From assembly GCF_017114865.1 (NCBI RefSeq), contig NZ_JADEYH010000013.1, positions 101,708-165,707 on the forward strand: a DNA stretch of 64,000 nucleotides, given 5' to 3'. A program made the position numbers and the translations under genes. Below are positions 40,785-49,545 of this stretch, one piece after another; within the stretch, counting starts at the first letter, position 1, and every line of letters begins with the position of its first letter. Source of the DNA: Streptomyces verrucosisporus. Lineage in GTDB: Bacteria > Actinomycetota > Actinomycetes > Streptomycetales > Streptomycetaceae. The notes under the pieces are model-generated. The model was not told where the DNA came from and did not search any database. It saw nothing but the letters and a program-made list of their open reading frames with translations.

Positions 40785-43316
40785 TCAGAGCTTCTCCACC
40801 GGGGCGTACCGCAGCAGCAGCCGCTTCGGCTTGTCGCCGCCGAAGTCGATCGTCGCCTCCGCGTTGTCCCCGCTGCCCTTCACGGCCACGACCCTGCCCA
40901 GCCCGAAGCTGTCGTGCGTCACCCGGTCCCCCACCTCCAGCGCGACGGCCGGACGGTCCTTGGCCCGGCCCGTGGCGAAGCCGCTCGGACCGCGCCGCCG
41001 CGAGGCCGCCGGGCCGGACGGGAACGAGGCTGACAGCGACGACGACAGGGAGGACGCCGTCGACGACAGCCCCCCTGCTCCGCCCCTCGCCCCTGCGCCC
41101 GGCGCGGCCATCGGCCCCGTGCGCTTCCACTCCAGGTACTGCTCCGGGATCTCCTCCAGGAAGCGGGAGGGCGGGTTGTACGCGGGCTGCCCCCATGCGC
41201 TGCGCATCGCCGAGCGCGTGAGGTAGAGCCGCTCGCGCGCCCGCGTGATGCCGACGTACGCCAGGCGCCGCTCCTCCTCCAGCTCCTTGGTCTTGCCCAG
41301 GGTCCGCATGTGCGGGAAGACACCGTCCTCCATCCCCGTCAGGAAGACGACCGGGAACTCCAGGCCCTTGGCGGTGTGCAGCGTCATCAGCGTCACCACG
41401 CCCGAGCCCTCGGTGTCCTCGTCCGGGATCTGGTCGGAGTCGGCGACGAGGGCCACCTGCTCCAGGAACTCCGCGAGCGTGCCCGGGTTCTCGCCGCGCT
41501 CCTGCTCGAACTCCAGCGCCACGGCGGCCAGTTCCTGGAGGTTCTCCACCCGGGTCTCATCCTGCGGATCGGTGGACGCCTGGAGCTCCGCCAGGTATCC
41601 GGTGCGCTCCAGCACCGCCTCCACCACGGTCGCCGGCCCGGCGCCGGACTCCACGACCGTGCGCAGGTCCTCCATCAGCGCGTTGAAGCGCTTGACGGCG
41701 TTGGCCGAACGGGCCGCCATGCCGTAGGCCTCGTCGACCCGGCGCAGCGCCTGCGGGAAGGTGATCCTCTCGCGCAGCGCCAGCGCCTCGATCATCGCCT
41801 CGGCCCGGTCGCCGATGCCGCGCTTGGGGACGTTGAGGATGCGGCGCAGCGGCACCGCGTCCTCGGGGTTGGCCAGCACCCGCAGGTACGCCAGGACGTC
41901 GCGGACCTCCTTGCGCTCGTAGAAGCGCACCCCGCCGACGACCTTGTACGGCAGGCCGACCCGGATGAAGACCTCCTCGAAGACACGGGACTGGGCGTTG
42001 GTGCGGTAGAAGACGGCGACATCGCCCGCCTTCGCCTCGCCCGCGTCCGTCAGCCGGTCGATCTCCTCGGCGACGAACTGCGCCTCGTCGTGCTCGGTGT
42101 CGGCCACGTAGCCCGTGATGCGCGGGCCCGCCCCGGCGTCGGTCCACAGGTTCTTCGGGCGGCGGTTCTCGTTCCGCTCGATGACGGCGTTGGCGGCCGA
42201 GAGGATGGTCTGGGTGGAGCGGTAGTTCTGCTCCAGCAGGATGGTGGTCGCGTCCGGGTAGTCCTCCTCGAACTGGAGGATGTTGCGGATGGTGGCGCCG
42301 CGGAACGCGTAGATCGACTGGTCGGCGTCGCCGACCACGCACAGTTCGGCGCGCCCGCCTCCGGTCGCACCCCCTTCCGCGCCGGCCGTCTCCCCCGCGC
42401 CGCCGTCCACGCCCACCAGTTCCCTGATCAGGGTGTACTGGGCGTGGTTGGTGTCCTGGTACTCGTCGACCAGTACGTGGCGGAAGCGGCGGCGGTAGTG
42501 CTCGGCGACGTCGGGGAACGCCTGGAGCAGGTGGACGGTCGTCATGATGATGTCGTCGAAGTCCAGGGCGTTGGCCTCGCGCAGCCGCGCCTGGTACATC
42601 GTGTACGCCTCGGCCAGCGTCTTCTCAAAGCCGTCGGATGCCCTGGCCGCGAAGTCCTCCTCGTCGACCAGCTCGTTCTTCAGGTTCGACACCTGGGCGC
42701 TGAACGACTTGGGCGGGAAGCGCTTGGGGTCCAGCTCCAGGTCCCGGCAGACCAGCGCCATCAGACGGCGGGAGTCGGCGGCGTCGTAGATCGAGAAGCT
42801 GGAGGTGAAGCCGAGCTTCTTGCTCTCGCGCCGCAGGATGCGCACACAGGCGCTGTGGAACGTGGAGACCCACATCGACTGCGCGCGCGGGCCGACCAGC
42901 TCCGCCACGCGCTCCTTCATCTCGCCCGCGGCCTTGTTGGTGAAGGTGATCGCGAGGATCTCCCCGGGGTGGACGCCGCGCGCGCCCAGCAGGTGCGCGA
43001 TGCGGTGGGTGAGCACCCGCGTCTTGCCGGATCCGGCGCCCGCGACGATCAGCAACGGCGAGCCGGTGTGCACCACGGCCGCGCGCTGCTGGTCGTTGAG
43101 CCCCTCCAGCAGGGCGGCCGGGTCGACGACGGGACGGGCCGCGCCGTTGCCGTAGTGGGCGTCGCGCGCCCCGCCGGTGCCGAAGGCGCCCGCGAAGAGG
43201 TCGTCGGGGACGCCTTCCTCCGGCGGCGCGGACGCCTCCTCCGGCGGGGGCGGCGGCTCCTCGTCCCCGGAGGGCTCGAGGTCGGCCAGGAAGCTGTCGT
43301 CGAAGAGGCTGCTCAT
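40785..43316 (-). CDS. pcrA: ATP-dependent DNA helicase PcrA/UvrD
   Basis: 843 residues, superfamily 1A helicase. Ordered motifs are GLNDQQRAAVVHTGSPLLIV (Q motif), Walker A AGAGSGKTRVLTHRI, VLVDEYQDTNHAQY (motif II), VVGDADQSIYAFRGA (III), LEQNYRSTQTIL (IV), LMTLHTAKGLEFPVVF (V) and RRLAYVGITRARERLYL (VI). The C terminus has a Ser-rich linker and a tudor-like RNA-polymerase-binding domain (GDRVTHDSFGLGRVVAV). It acts in nucleotide-excision and replication-fork repair. A 50-residue acidic Pro/Glu tail precedes the helicase. No LexA box is seen upstream. Confidence 0.96.
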   Translation of the reverse strand: MSSLFDDSFLADLEPSGDEEPPPPPEEASAPPEEGVPDDLFAGAFGTGGARDAHYGNGAARPVVDPAALLEGLNDQQRAAVVHTGSPLLIVAGAGSGKTRVLTHRIAHLLGARGVHPGEILAITFTNKAAGEMKERVAELVGPRAQSMWVSTFHSACVRILRRESKKLGFTSSFSIYDAADSRRLMALVCRDLELDPKRFPPKSFSAQVSNLKNELVDEEDFAARASDGFEKTLAEAYTMYQARLREANALDFDDIIMTTVHLLQAFPDVAEHYRRRFRHVLVDEYQDTNHAQYTLIRELVGVDGGAGETAGAEGGATGGGRAELCVVGDADQSIYAFRGATIRNILQFEEDYPDATTILLEQNYRSTQTILSAANAVIERNENRRPKNLWTDAGAGPRITGYVADTEHDEAQFVAEEIDRLTDAGEAKAGDVAVFYRTNAQSRVFEEVFIRVGLPYKVVGGVRFYERKEVRDVLAYLRVLANPEDAVPLRRILNVPKRGIGDRAEAMIEALALRERITFPQALRRVDEAYGMAARSANAVKRFNALMEDLRTVVESGAGPATVVEAVLERTGYLAELQASTDPQDETRVENLQELAAVALEFEQERGENPGTLAEFLEQVALVADSDQIPDEDTEGSGVVTLMTLHTAKGLEFPVVFLTGMEDGVFPHMRTLGKTKELEEERRLAYVGITRARERLYLTRSAMRSAWGQPAYNPPSRFLEEIPEQYLEWKRTGPMAAPGAGARGGAGGLSSTASSLSSSLSASFPSGPAASRRRGPSGFATGRAKDRPAVALEVGDRVTHDSFGLGRVVAVKGSGDNAEATIDFGGDKPKRLLLRYAPVEKL

Positions 43317-43375
43317 CGCCGTCGAGTCTAGGACGCCGTGCCGCCGGGCGGGGCGGCGCTCCTAAGATGGCGGGC

Positions 43376-43978
43376 ATGACCGACGTCCCCGCGCCCCGCC
43401 CCCGTCCCGGCTCGGAACTGCGCGCCGGGCACACCGACCGCGAGGCGGTGGCCGAGCGGCTGCGCGAGGCCGCCGGCGACGGCCGCATCGACCTGGAGGA
43501 GCTGGACGAGCGGCTGGAGAAGGCGTTCGCCGCCAAGACCTACGGCGATCTGGAGGCGCTGGTGGCCGATCTGCCCGGCCAGGACTCCGCGGGCCTGGCC
43601 CCGGGCGACCGGGAACCGCTGGCGCTCAGGACGGTCGCCGGGGACGTCCGGCAGGACGGCCACTGGGTGGTGCCGGAGCGGATCACCGCCAAGACCACGC
43701 TGGGGCGGATCGTGCTCGACTTCACGCGGGCTGAGTGCCGGCACCGCGAGGTCTTCGTGGAACTGGACGCGGGGATGGGTGAGATCAGGGTCGTCGTGCC
43801 GCGCGGCTGGACGGTGCGGGCCGAGGGGGTCACCTCCGGAATGGGCTCCGTGCGCAACCGGGCCACCGAACCGCCCGTGCCCGGCATGCCGGTGCTGCGG
43901 ATCAGTGGCGGCTCCAAGGTGGGGACGATCGTCGTGCGCCACCCGTACCGCTGGCCCGGGCGCCGCTCCCGCGACTGA
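43376..43978 (+). CDS. DUF1707 SHOCT-like protein with LiaF-like C-terminal domain
   Basis: 200 residues. The DUF1707 module is at the N terminus: RAGHTDREAVAERLREAAGDG, IDLEELDERLEKAFAAKT and YGDLEALVADLP. The C-terminal half is a beta-rich domain resembling the cell-wall-stress LiaF tail (VFVELDAGMGEIRVVVPRGW). No membrane helix is present, unlike many DUF1707 proteins. ATG 43376 is chosen; ATG 43367 would add three residues, and no strong ribosome site separates them. It lies divergent from pcrA. Confidence 0.8.
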   Translation: MTDVPAPRPRPGSELRAGHTDREAVAERLREAAGDGRIDLEELDERLEKAFAAKTYGDLEALVADLPGQDSAGLAPGDREPLALRTVAGDVRQDGHWVVPERITAKTTLGRIVLDFTRAECRHREVFVELDAGMGEIRVVVPRGWTVRAEGVTSGMGSVRNRATEPPVPGMPVLRISGGSKVGTIVVRHPYRWPGRRSRD

Positions 43979-44007
43979 GCGCCGCCGTCCCCGCCGCGGC
44001 CGGGCCT

Positions 44008-44050
44008 CCCGAAACGGACGATAACCGACCGATAACGAATCGGTTTCGGG
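44008..44050 (+). promoter_or_regulatory. Inverted repeat enclosing two CGATAAC repeats upstream of riboswitch
   Basis: CCCGAAAC (44008-44015) and GTTTCGGG (44043-44050) flank two CGATAAC copies with an 11-bp period. It lies 30 bases after the DUF1707 stop and just before an AT-rich GATATACC that may be the -10 of the riboswitch transcript, so it could be a terminator stem or an operator. Confidence 0.4.
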
Positions 44051-44084
44051 ATATACCGAGCACCAGTCTTCACAGGAGCCCCAC

Positions 44085-44272
44085 CGGTGCTCTACGGTCC
44101 AGCGTCGGGCGGCCCGGACCCCTCGCCGGCGACAGCGTCGGCACGGGCGGCCTCCGCCGAGCCCGGCCGTGCGGCCGGGGCCGGGGACCCACTCCCCACG
44201 GGGTGAATCGGGCCCGCGGGCCCGTAGGGCGGACTTCCGACGCCCGAACCCGTCAGCTAACCCGGTAGGCGG
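44085..44272 (+). ncRNA. ydaO-type c-di-AMP riboswitch
   Basis: The leader contains the strongly conserved ydaO core in order: GGGGACCCAC-like entry, CACGGGGTGAATCGGGC, a variable stem, CCCGAACCCGTCAGCTAA and CCCGGTAGGCGGT, ending shortly before the ribosome site of the NlpC/P60 gene. This class binds cyclic di-AMP and usually turns genes off; in actinomycetes it sits before cell-wall hydrolases. The 5' boundary is approximate. Confidence 0.88.
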
Positions 44273-44296
44273 TGTTCCACGGAAGGAGCGCTCGCC

Positions 44297-45487
44297 TTGG
44301 CGTCGCACCGCAGACCGCGTACTCCCCTGCTGTCCCACTCCTCCCGGCGCGGAGCGGTCGGACTCACCACCGCGGCCATCGCCTCCGCGACCCTCCTGTC
44401 CCAGGGCCCGGCCCATGCCTCGCCCGGGGACGACAGGCCCTCGATCGAGGAGGTCCGCGAGCGGGTGGACGCGCTGTACCGGGAGGCGGGCAGCGCGACG
44501 CAGAAGTACAACGCGGCCAAGGAGAAGACGGACGGGCAGCGCGAGAAGGTCGACCGGCTCCTCGACGAGGCCGCCGAGCGCGCGGACAAGCTCAACGACG
44601 CCCGCCGGAAGCTGGGCGGCTACGCCACCGCGCAGTACCGCACCGGAGGGGTCTCCGGCACCGCGGTACTGCTCCTGTCCGACAACCCCCAGGACTTCTT
44701 CGGCCAGAAGCACCTGATGGACCGGATCACCGACCGCCAGCGGCAGGCCGTCGACGACTACAAGGACGAGCAGCGCGCCGCCCGGAAGAAGCGCTCGGAG
44801 GCCTCGGCGAGCCTGGCCGAGCTCACCGACGCCCAGAAGGAGCTGGCGGACACCAAGAAGACCGTCCAGGGCAAGCTGGCCCAGGCCCGCGAGCTGCTGT
44901 CCGAGCTGACCGCCGAGGAGAAGGCGCGCCTGGCCGCCGCCGAGCGCAAGCGGCAGGAGGAGGCCCGCCGCAAGGCGGCCGCAGCCGCCGCCGAACGCGA
45001 GCGCCAGGAGGAGGAGGCCCGCCGCGAGGCCGCCGCCGGGAGCGAGGAGCAGGCCGAGGCTCCGGCGGACGGCGGCACGGACACGGGGACCGGCGGCACG
45101 GACACCGGCACCGGCGGCACCGTGGACGGCTCGTACACCGCGAAGGCCGACAAGGTGCTCGCCTTCGCCGAGGCCCAGCTCGGCAAGCCGTACGTCTGGG
45201 GCGCCACCGGCCCCAACTCCTACGACTGCTCGGGGCTGACCCAGGCCGCCTGGCTCAGCGCCGGCGTCTCACTGCCGCGCACCACCTACGACCAGGTGGA
45301 GGCGGGCACCCGGATCGCCAGGGCCGACATGCGGCCGGGCGACCTGGTCTTCTTCTACGACGACATCAGCCACGTCGGCGTCTACGCGGGCGGCGGCCAG
45401 ATGATCCACGCGCCGAAGCCGGGCGCCGAGGTGCGCTACGAGTCCGTCGACCACATGCCCTTCCACAGCGCGGTCCGGCCGGCCTGA
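44297..45487 (+). CDS. NlpC/P60 peptidoglycan endopeptidase (RipA-like)
   Basis: 396 residues from a TTG start with GGAAGGAGCG upstream. A signal peptide ends near PAHASPGDD (about residue 42). A long coiled coil (residues 50-240, charged Lys/Glu/Ala-rich, with a hydrophobic break at GTAVLLLSDNPQDFF) is followed by a Gly/Thr/Asp linker with GGTDTGT repeats. The C-terminal NlpC/P60 domain has the catalytic Cys in SYDCSGLTQAAW, His in ISHVGVYAGGGQMIHAP and a second polar residue. It should cut stem peptides in the wall during growth or germination. Expression is likely limited by c-di-AMP through the leader riboswitch. Confidence 0.92.
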   Translation: MASHRRPRTPLLSHSSRRGAVGLTTAAIASATLLSQGPAHASPGDDRPSIEEVRERVDALYREAGSATQKYNAAKEKTDGQREKVDRLLDEAAERADKLNDARRKLGGYATAQYRTGGVSGTAVLLLSDNPQDFFGQKHLMDRITDRQRQAVDDYKDEQRAARKKRSEASASLAELTDAQKELADTKKTVQGKLAQARELLSELTAEEKARLAAAERKRQEEARRKAAAAAAERERQEEEARREAAAGSEEQAEAPADGGTDTGTGGTDTGTGGTVDGSYTAKADKVLAFAEAQLGKPYVWGATGPNSYDCSGLTQAAWLSAGVSLPRTTYDQVEAGTRIARADMRPGDLVFFYDDISHVGVYAGGGQMIHAPKPGAEVRYESVDHMPFHSAVRPA

Positions 45488-45523
45488 GACGAACGGACCG
45501 GGACGAACCGTCCCGAGACGTAC

Positions 45524-45556
45524 GGAGGGCGGCGGTGCCTCGCACCGCCGCCCTCC
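45524..45556. terminator. Bidirectional terminator
   Basis: 15-bp perfect stem (GGAGGGCGGCGGTGC and its complement) with a CTC loop, between the NlpC/P60 gene and a convergent membrane-protein gene. Confidence 0.9.
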
Positions 45557-45583
45557 GCCCTCCGCCCGCCGTACGCGCGCCGG

Positions 45584-45937
45584 CTACACCCACATGACGG
45601 CGATGAATATGTTGGCGAGGGTGAGCAGGCCGATGGTGCCGAACAGCGGCGCGGGCAGCCGCTCCTCGTCCCGCTTGACGTAGACCAGGCCGAGTATCAC
45701 CACCAGCAGGGTGAGCTTCACGCCGATCTTCACGTGGTCGACGGCCTGGCCGTCCGCCTCGTTCAGGCCGACCAGGGCGATGCCCGTGACCAGCATGGTG
45801 AGGGCTCCGTGCAGCATCGCCGGGACGATACGCGCCTCGCCGGCCCCCATCGCCTTCATCTGGGTCATGAAGCCGCCGAGCAGGGCGCCGATGCCGACGA
45901 TGTGCAGGCCGACGAAGAAGTGTGTGAGTGCCTCCAT
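45584..45937 (-). CDS. Small four-helix integral membrane protein
   Basis: 117 residues, nearly all membrane: four hydrophobic helices with a buried His near the start (THFFVGLHIVGIGALLGGF). The pattern resembles small actinomycete membrane proteins of the CopD/hypothetical type. No catalytic motif is seen. It ends just before the shared terminator and starts 136 bases from the divergent XRE gene. Confidence 0.7.
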   Translation of the reverse strand: MEALTHFFVGLHIVGIGALLGGFMTQMKAMGAGEARIVPAMLHGALTMLVTGIALVGLNEADGQAVDHVKIGVKLTLLVVILGLVYVKRDEERLPAPLFGTIGLLTLANIFIAVMWV

Positions 45938-46073
45938 GGCACGCGAGCGTATCCGGGGGTCCCCGCTCCCCCGTCGGCCAGGGCGGGCTTCGGTCCCCGC
46001 CCGGCCCCACGGCATCCGCATGTCTCCCGGCTCGCTGTTGCCCGAGCACTCAGGAATGTAGTACTTCTTATAC

Positions 46074-46322
46074 ATGGGCGAGCAGGTGCACAACAGGCTG
46101 GCCATGGTGCGGGCGGAGCGGAAGGTCTCCCGCCGACACCTGGCGGAAGCGGTCGGCGCCCATTACCAGACCATCGGCTACATCGAACGCGGCGACTACA
46201 ACCCGAGCCTCGACCTGGCTCTGCGGATCGCCGCCTTCTTCGAGCTGCCCGTCGAGGCGCTGTTCTCCCTGGAGCCCTTCCGCCCGCTCACCGACGAGGT
46301 CTACGGGAGGAAACCGGTATGA
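46074..46322 (+). CDS. Short XRE-family regulator (HTH only)
   Basis: 82 residues consisting of one XRE helix-turn-helix: NRLAMVRAERKVSRRHLAEA, then VGAHYQTIGYIERGDYNPSLDLALRIAAFFELPVEALF split over the recognition and dimer helices. It is of the type paired with a membrane protein in the same operon, and its stop overlaps the next start as ATGA. A TAGTAC -10-like element (46059-46064) lies about 10 bases before the ATG, suggesting a leaderless or nearly leaderless mRNA. Confidence 0.87.
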   Translation: MGEQVHNRLAMVRAERKVSRRHLAEAVGAHYQTIGYIERGDYNPSLDLALRIAAFFELPVEALFSLEPFRPLTDEVYGRKPV

Positions 46323-46875
46323 AGACCATCACGCGCCACGACCGGCGCATGCTGCGGCTGATGAACGCCCCGCGCCACCGGCGCCTCCACGCCACCCGTG
46401 CGCGCCGGCGCGGCCTCGTCGCCGCGCACGTCACCCTGACCGCCGCCGCGCTCGCCGTCCTGGCGCCGGTGACGGCCCCGTCGGCGGACGCGGGCCCCGG
46501 TGGGGCGCGCTCGCCGCTCTCCTCCTGCTGACGGTGGCGTGGTGCTTCGTCACCGGAGCGCTCAACCTCGCCACCCATGGCCTGCTGGAGCTGCGCGCCC
46601 GGGTGCTGGACGAGCGCCAGCACGCCGAGCGCGGGCGGGCCTTCGTCCTGGCCCACCGGACCTCCCTCGCCCTGCACCTGGCCGCGCTGCTGTGGCTGCT
46701 CCCGGCCTTCGGCGACGAGGAGGCGATCTCCGTCCGGACCCTGGCCGGGACCGTGCTCGTCCTGCTGGTCGCACACTGGCTGCTGCCGCTGTGGGCGGCC
46801 GCGCTGTCCGCACTCGACGAACCGGCCGAGGAGTTGACCGAGGAACCGGCCGAGCGGTCGGCCGGGGAGGGCTGA
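46319..46875 (+). pseudogene. XRE-associated membrane protein, frameshifted
   Basis: The start overlaps the XRE stop and encodes MKTITRHDRRMLRLMNAPR, then the first helix (LVAAHVTLTAAALAVLAPV), but this frame stops at 46529. The family continues in the frame that lacks one base, from near 46495 (RWGALAALLLLTVAWCFVTG, ELRARVLDERQHAERGRAF, helices 3 and 4, acidic tail). Adding one base in the four-C run at 46495-46498 restores about 185 residues. It is either a recent pseudogene or a sequencing error. Such proteins are probably the partner or target of the small XRE regulator. Confidence 0.7.
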
Positions 46876-47166
46876 ACGCACTGCCTCACCCTCGGGAGGC
46901 ACACCGTCCGCCGGGGAGGCTCACTCGTCCGGGTGGTGGACGCGCGGCGCTCCCGCAGGCGCCTCCCCTCCCCGCCGCCCCCGCGAACCGGCCTCCGCGC
47001 CCGGGGAGACAAGGCCGGAACGAGCCGGGGCGGGCCGGGAACGGACCGCAGAACAGCCGGGGACAGCCGGGAACACCACCCCGGCCCCCTTCCCCGTAGG
47101 GCACAATTCCCTCCCGTTGCCGAAGAGTCGGCGGCTCGGGGAGAGCCGGGGAGAGGTGGGTCGACA
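46876..47166. other. Intergenic region
   Basis: 291 bases with GACAGCCGGG-like micro-repeats near 47050-47070 and no clear hairpin, operator or small gene. Confidence 0.4.
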
Positions 47167-48501
47167 GTGGCCGTGGACACGGCGCGGGGCGGCGGTACGG
47201 CGAGCGCGCCCCCGAAGGGGACGGCGAGGCCGTCCGGCGCGGCGGGCGGCACTTCGCCGGCCGGGGACGGCGGCTGCGCCTGCACGGACTGCCCGCACGG
47301 GGTGCGGGAGGGCCGCCGACGCGCACTGGCCGATTTCCGGCGGCGGCGCGACGAACTCGCGGCCGGTGTCGGAGTGCCCGCGGCCCTCGCCCACTCGCCC
47401 GGCGCCTCCCGCCAGTGGGTCTCCGACGAGCTGACCCAGGCGGCCCGCACCGTCGCCGAACACACCCGCGCGGAGGCCGCCTTCCGGCTGGGCGGGCTCT
47501 GGCGGCGCACCGCCGCCGCCGTCTGGGGCGCGGTCGTGCTGCTGCTGGCCGGCCAGGCCGTCACCGCGGTGCTCGGCGCGGGCTGGACGACCGGGCGCAC
47601 CGCCGGGCTGGCCGCCGCGCTGGTCTGCGCCACCGCGCTGACCGCCGCCGCGCTGCTGCACCGGGCGCGCGGCGGGGTGCTGGCGCCGGTGACCGGCGAG
47701 GACGGGCGGCTGTCCACCTCGCGCACGGTCGCCGCCGTCTGGGTGCTGCTGGCCTCGTACTCCGTGCTGGTCGTCGCCGTCGGACTGGCCCTCGCGCCCG
47801 GCGCGGACGCGCCCGCCCGGCTGCTCGCCGGCCTGGATCTGGGGCGCGGCGCCGGACTGCTGGCCGTCCTCGCCCTGTGCTGCGCGGTCGCCGTCACCGT
47901 GCACCGGGCCGTCGCGCTGCGGGTGCGGGCGCAGCGCCTGCAGAAGGTGCGCGCCGACCGGCCGCGCGCCGCCGATCTGCTCACCGACGACGGCGGGCGC
48001 GGCTCCTTCACGGACGTGCAGTACGTGGCGGTGTGCTCGGTGGCGGCGGTCCTCGCGGCGGTACGGCTGGCCCGCCGGCCCGGCGAACTGCCGGATCTGC
48101 CCTGGGGGCTGGCGCTGCTGGTGGCGATCTCGGCGCTGACGTACCTGGCCGGGAAGTACTCCGAGGGCGGCCGGCCCGTCATCCTGTCCGTCGTCCGCTC
48201 CCGCGAGGTGGGCGACCTGGACTCGCCGATCCGCACCGGCGACGACATCGAGATCCGCGGCTCGGGCCTCGTGCCGCCCGGCGCGGAGGCGCCGGACCGG
48301 CTGGCCCGGACGACGGTGCGCATCGGCGCCGTCCACGTCCACGTCCCCCTGGTCCCGGTGGCCGGGGGCTTCGCCAACCCGGCCGACACCGTGCTGACCG
48401 TCCCGGTGCCGGTGGACGTCGAGCCCGGCCGGGTGGAGGTGCAGGTGATCACCGCGGCGGGCGTGGAGACCAACCGCTACTCCATCGACGTCCTGGACTG
48501 A
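47167..48501 (+). CDS. Polytopic membrane protein with Cys-rich start and IPT/TIG-like tail
   Basis: 444 residues from a GTG preceded by GGGGAGAGG. A Gly/Ala/Pro-rich tail leads to a small Cys cluster (GCACTDCPHG, about residue 45). Five or six hydrophobic helices follow (for example TAAAVWGAVVLLLAGQAVTAV). The C-terminal 110 residues form a beta-rich domain (DDIEIRGSGLVPPGAEAP, TVRIGAVHVHVPLVPVAGG, VQVITAAGVETNRYSIDVL) resembling an IPT/TIG domain outside or beside the membrane. No function is known. The sequence just after its stop begins the sigma-factor remnant. Confidence 0.7.
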   Translation: MAVDTARGGGTASAPPKGTARPSGAAGGTSPAGDGGCACTDCPHGVREGRRRALADFRRRRDELAAGVGVPAALAHSPGASRQWVSDELTQAARTVAEHTRAEAAFRLGGLWRRTAAAVWGAVVLLLAGQAVTAVLGAGWTTGRTAGLAAALVCATALTAAALLHRARGGVLAPVTGEDGRLSTSRTVAAVWVLLASYSVLVVAVGLALAPGADAPARLLAGLDLGRGAGLLAVLALCCAVAVTVHRAVALRVRAQRLQKVRADRPRAADLLTDDGGRGSFTDVQYVAVCSVAAVLAAVRLARRPGELPDLPWGLALLVAISALTYLAGKYSEGGRPVILSVVRSREVGDLDSPIRTGDDIEIRGSGLVPPGAEAPDRLARTTVRIGAVHVHVPLVPVAGGFANPADTVLTVPVPVDVEPGRVEVQVITAAGVETNRYSIDVLD

Positions 48502-48542
48502 CGGACCTCCGGAAAGCCGCGCCCGTACGCGAGCGGCGCCGC

Positions 48543-48815
48543 ATGGCGCTGTCCCGCCTCCACCGCCCCGAGCGGGTGGATGATCCGGACGTGGCGGCCG
48601 TCGTGGACGTGCGGACGGCCCTGGCGGGGCTGTCCTTCGGCAAGCGCGCCTGCGTGGTGCTCCGCTACGCCCTGGACCTCTCCGAGAAGGAGACCGCGCT
48701 CGCCCTCGGCGTGTCGGTGGGTACCGTCAAGAGCCAGACGTCCAAGGGCATGGCGGAGCTGCGCCGGCTGCTGGGCACCCGGGCCGCCGGCGAACTGGTG
48801 GGAAGAGAGCACTGA
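48543..48815 (+). pseudogene. ECF sigma factor fragment (region 4 only)
   Basis: 90 residues matching the C-terminal half of SigE-type ECF sigma factors: LAGLSFGKRACVVLRYALDL, SEKETALALGVSVGTVKSQT and SKGMAELRRLL are region 4.2. The in-frame sequence before the ATG (LRKAAPVRERRR) looks like the region 2 to region 4 linker, but region 2, which contacts core polymerase and the -10 element, is missing: the preceding gene's stop lies where it should be. A deletion probably removed the first half. It is followed by its usual membrane partner gene. Confidence 0.65.
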
Positions 48816-48819
48816 ATCG

Positions 48820-49545
48820 ATGGACCCCCTGCACGAGCTGCTGCGGGAAGAGGCCGGCTCCTACCGGCCGGACCGGGCGCGCATGTACGCACGGGTGAGC
48901 CGGGCCGTCTCCGCCGGGCCGGGAGGCGGCTCGGGCCGGTGCCGCCTCCGGGCGCGGTGCGTGCCGTGGCCCCGCGTCGCCCTCGTGGCCGTGGCCTCGA
49001 CCGCGGCACTCCTCGCCGGCGCCCACGCCCTCACCTCCCCGGTGCGCGAGGACGGCCCGGCGCGGGAGGTGGCCACCGGCCCGCTCCCGGCGGCGCCCGG
49101 CCCGGACTCCGCACGGTCCTCCCCCGCCGGCCGGGCCCCTGACGCACCGAGCAGCGGGCCGCTGCGCTCCGAGGGCGCCGTCGACCCCCACAGCGACGCC
49201 TACTGGGCGCAGAGCAACGTCACACTCACCACCTGCGAGCCCCTCACCTCTCTCGTGCTGGAGGTGCGGATTGCCCGGACCGGCGGCGTACGGCACACCG
49301 GGAGCTGGCGGACCCTGCCCGAGGACGACTTCACCGTCACCGCGCGCGAGAGCGGCGGCGCGCTGGTCTACCGCTGGACGCTGAAGGAGGGCCGGACCGT
49401 CCCCGCCGGACGGCACGTCTTCGCGGCCCAGTACGACCACGCGGCCGGTGCGCGGGAGACGGCGGGCGACGGCTACACCGCGACCGCCTCGGCGGCGGAC
49501 GGCGAGCACACCGTCCGGGGCTCCTTCACCGACCCGCCCGGCTGA
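48820..49545 (+). CDS. Membrane protein of anti-sigma type
   Basis: 241 residues. A short cytoplasmic start (MDPLHELLREEAGSYRPDRA) is typical of the partner of SigE-type ECF factors. One membrane helix follows (VALVAVASTAALLAGAHAL, about residue 55), then a Pro/Ser linker and an extracytoplasmic beta domain (SDAYWAQSNVTLTTCEPL, LVLEVRIARTGGVRHTG, FAAQYDHAAGAR). It begins four bases after the sigma fragment. With the sigma factor truncated, its regulatory role may be lost. Its last 73 bases overlap the convergent PspC gene. Confidence 0.7.
   Translation: MDPLHELLREEAGSYRPDRARMYARVSRAVSAGPGGGSGRCRLRARCVPWPRVALVAVASTAALLAGAHALTSPVREDGPAREVATGPLPAAPGPDSARSSPAGRAPDAPSSGPLRSEGAVDPHSDAYWAQSNVTLTTCEPLTSLVLEVRIARTGGVRHTGSWRTLPEDDFTVTARESGGALVYRWTLKEGRTVPAGRHVFAAQYDHAAGARETAGDGYTATASAADGEHTVRGSFTDPPG

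Noticed and set aside
43310..43375. Possible LexA (SOS) box upstream of pcrA
   Set aside because: No GAAC-N4-GTTC-like inverted repeat is present in the short divergent gap.
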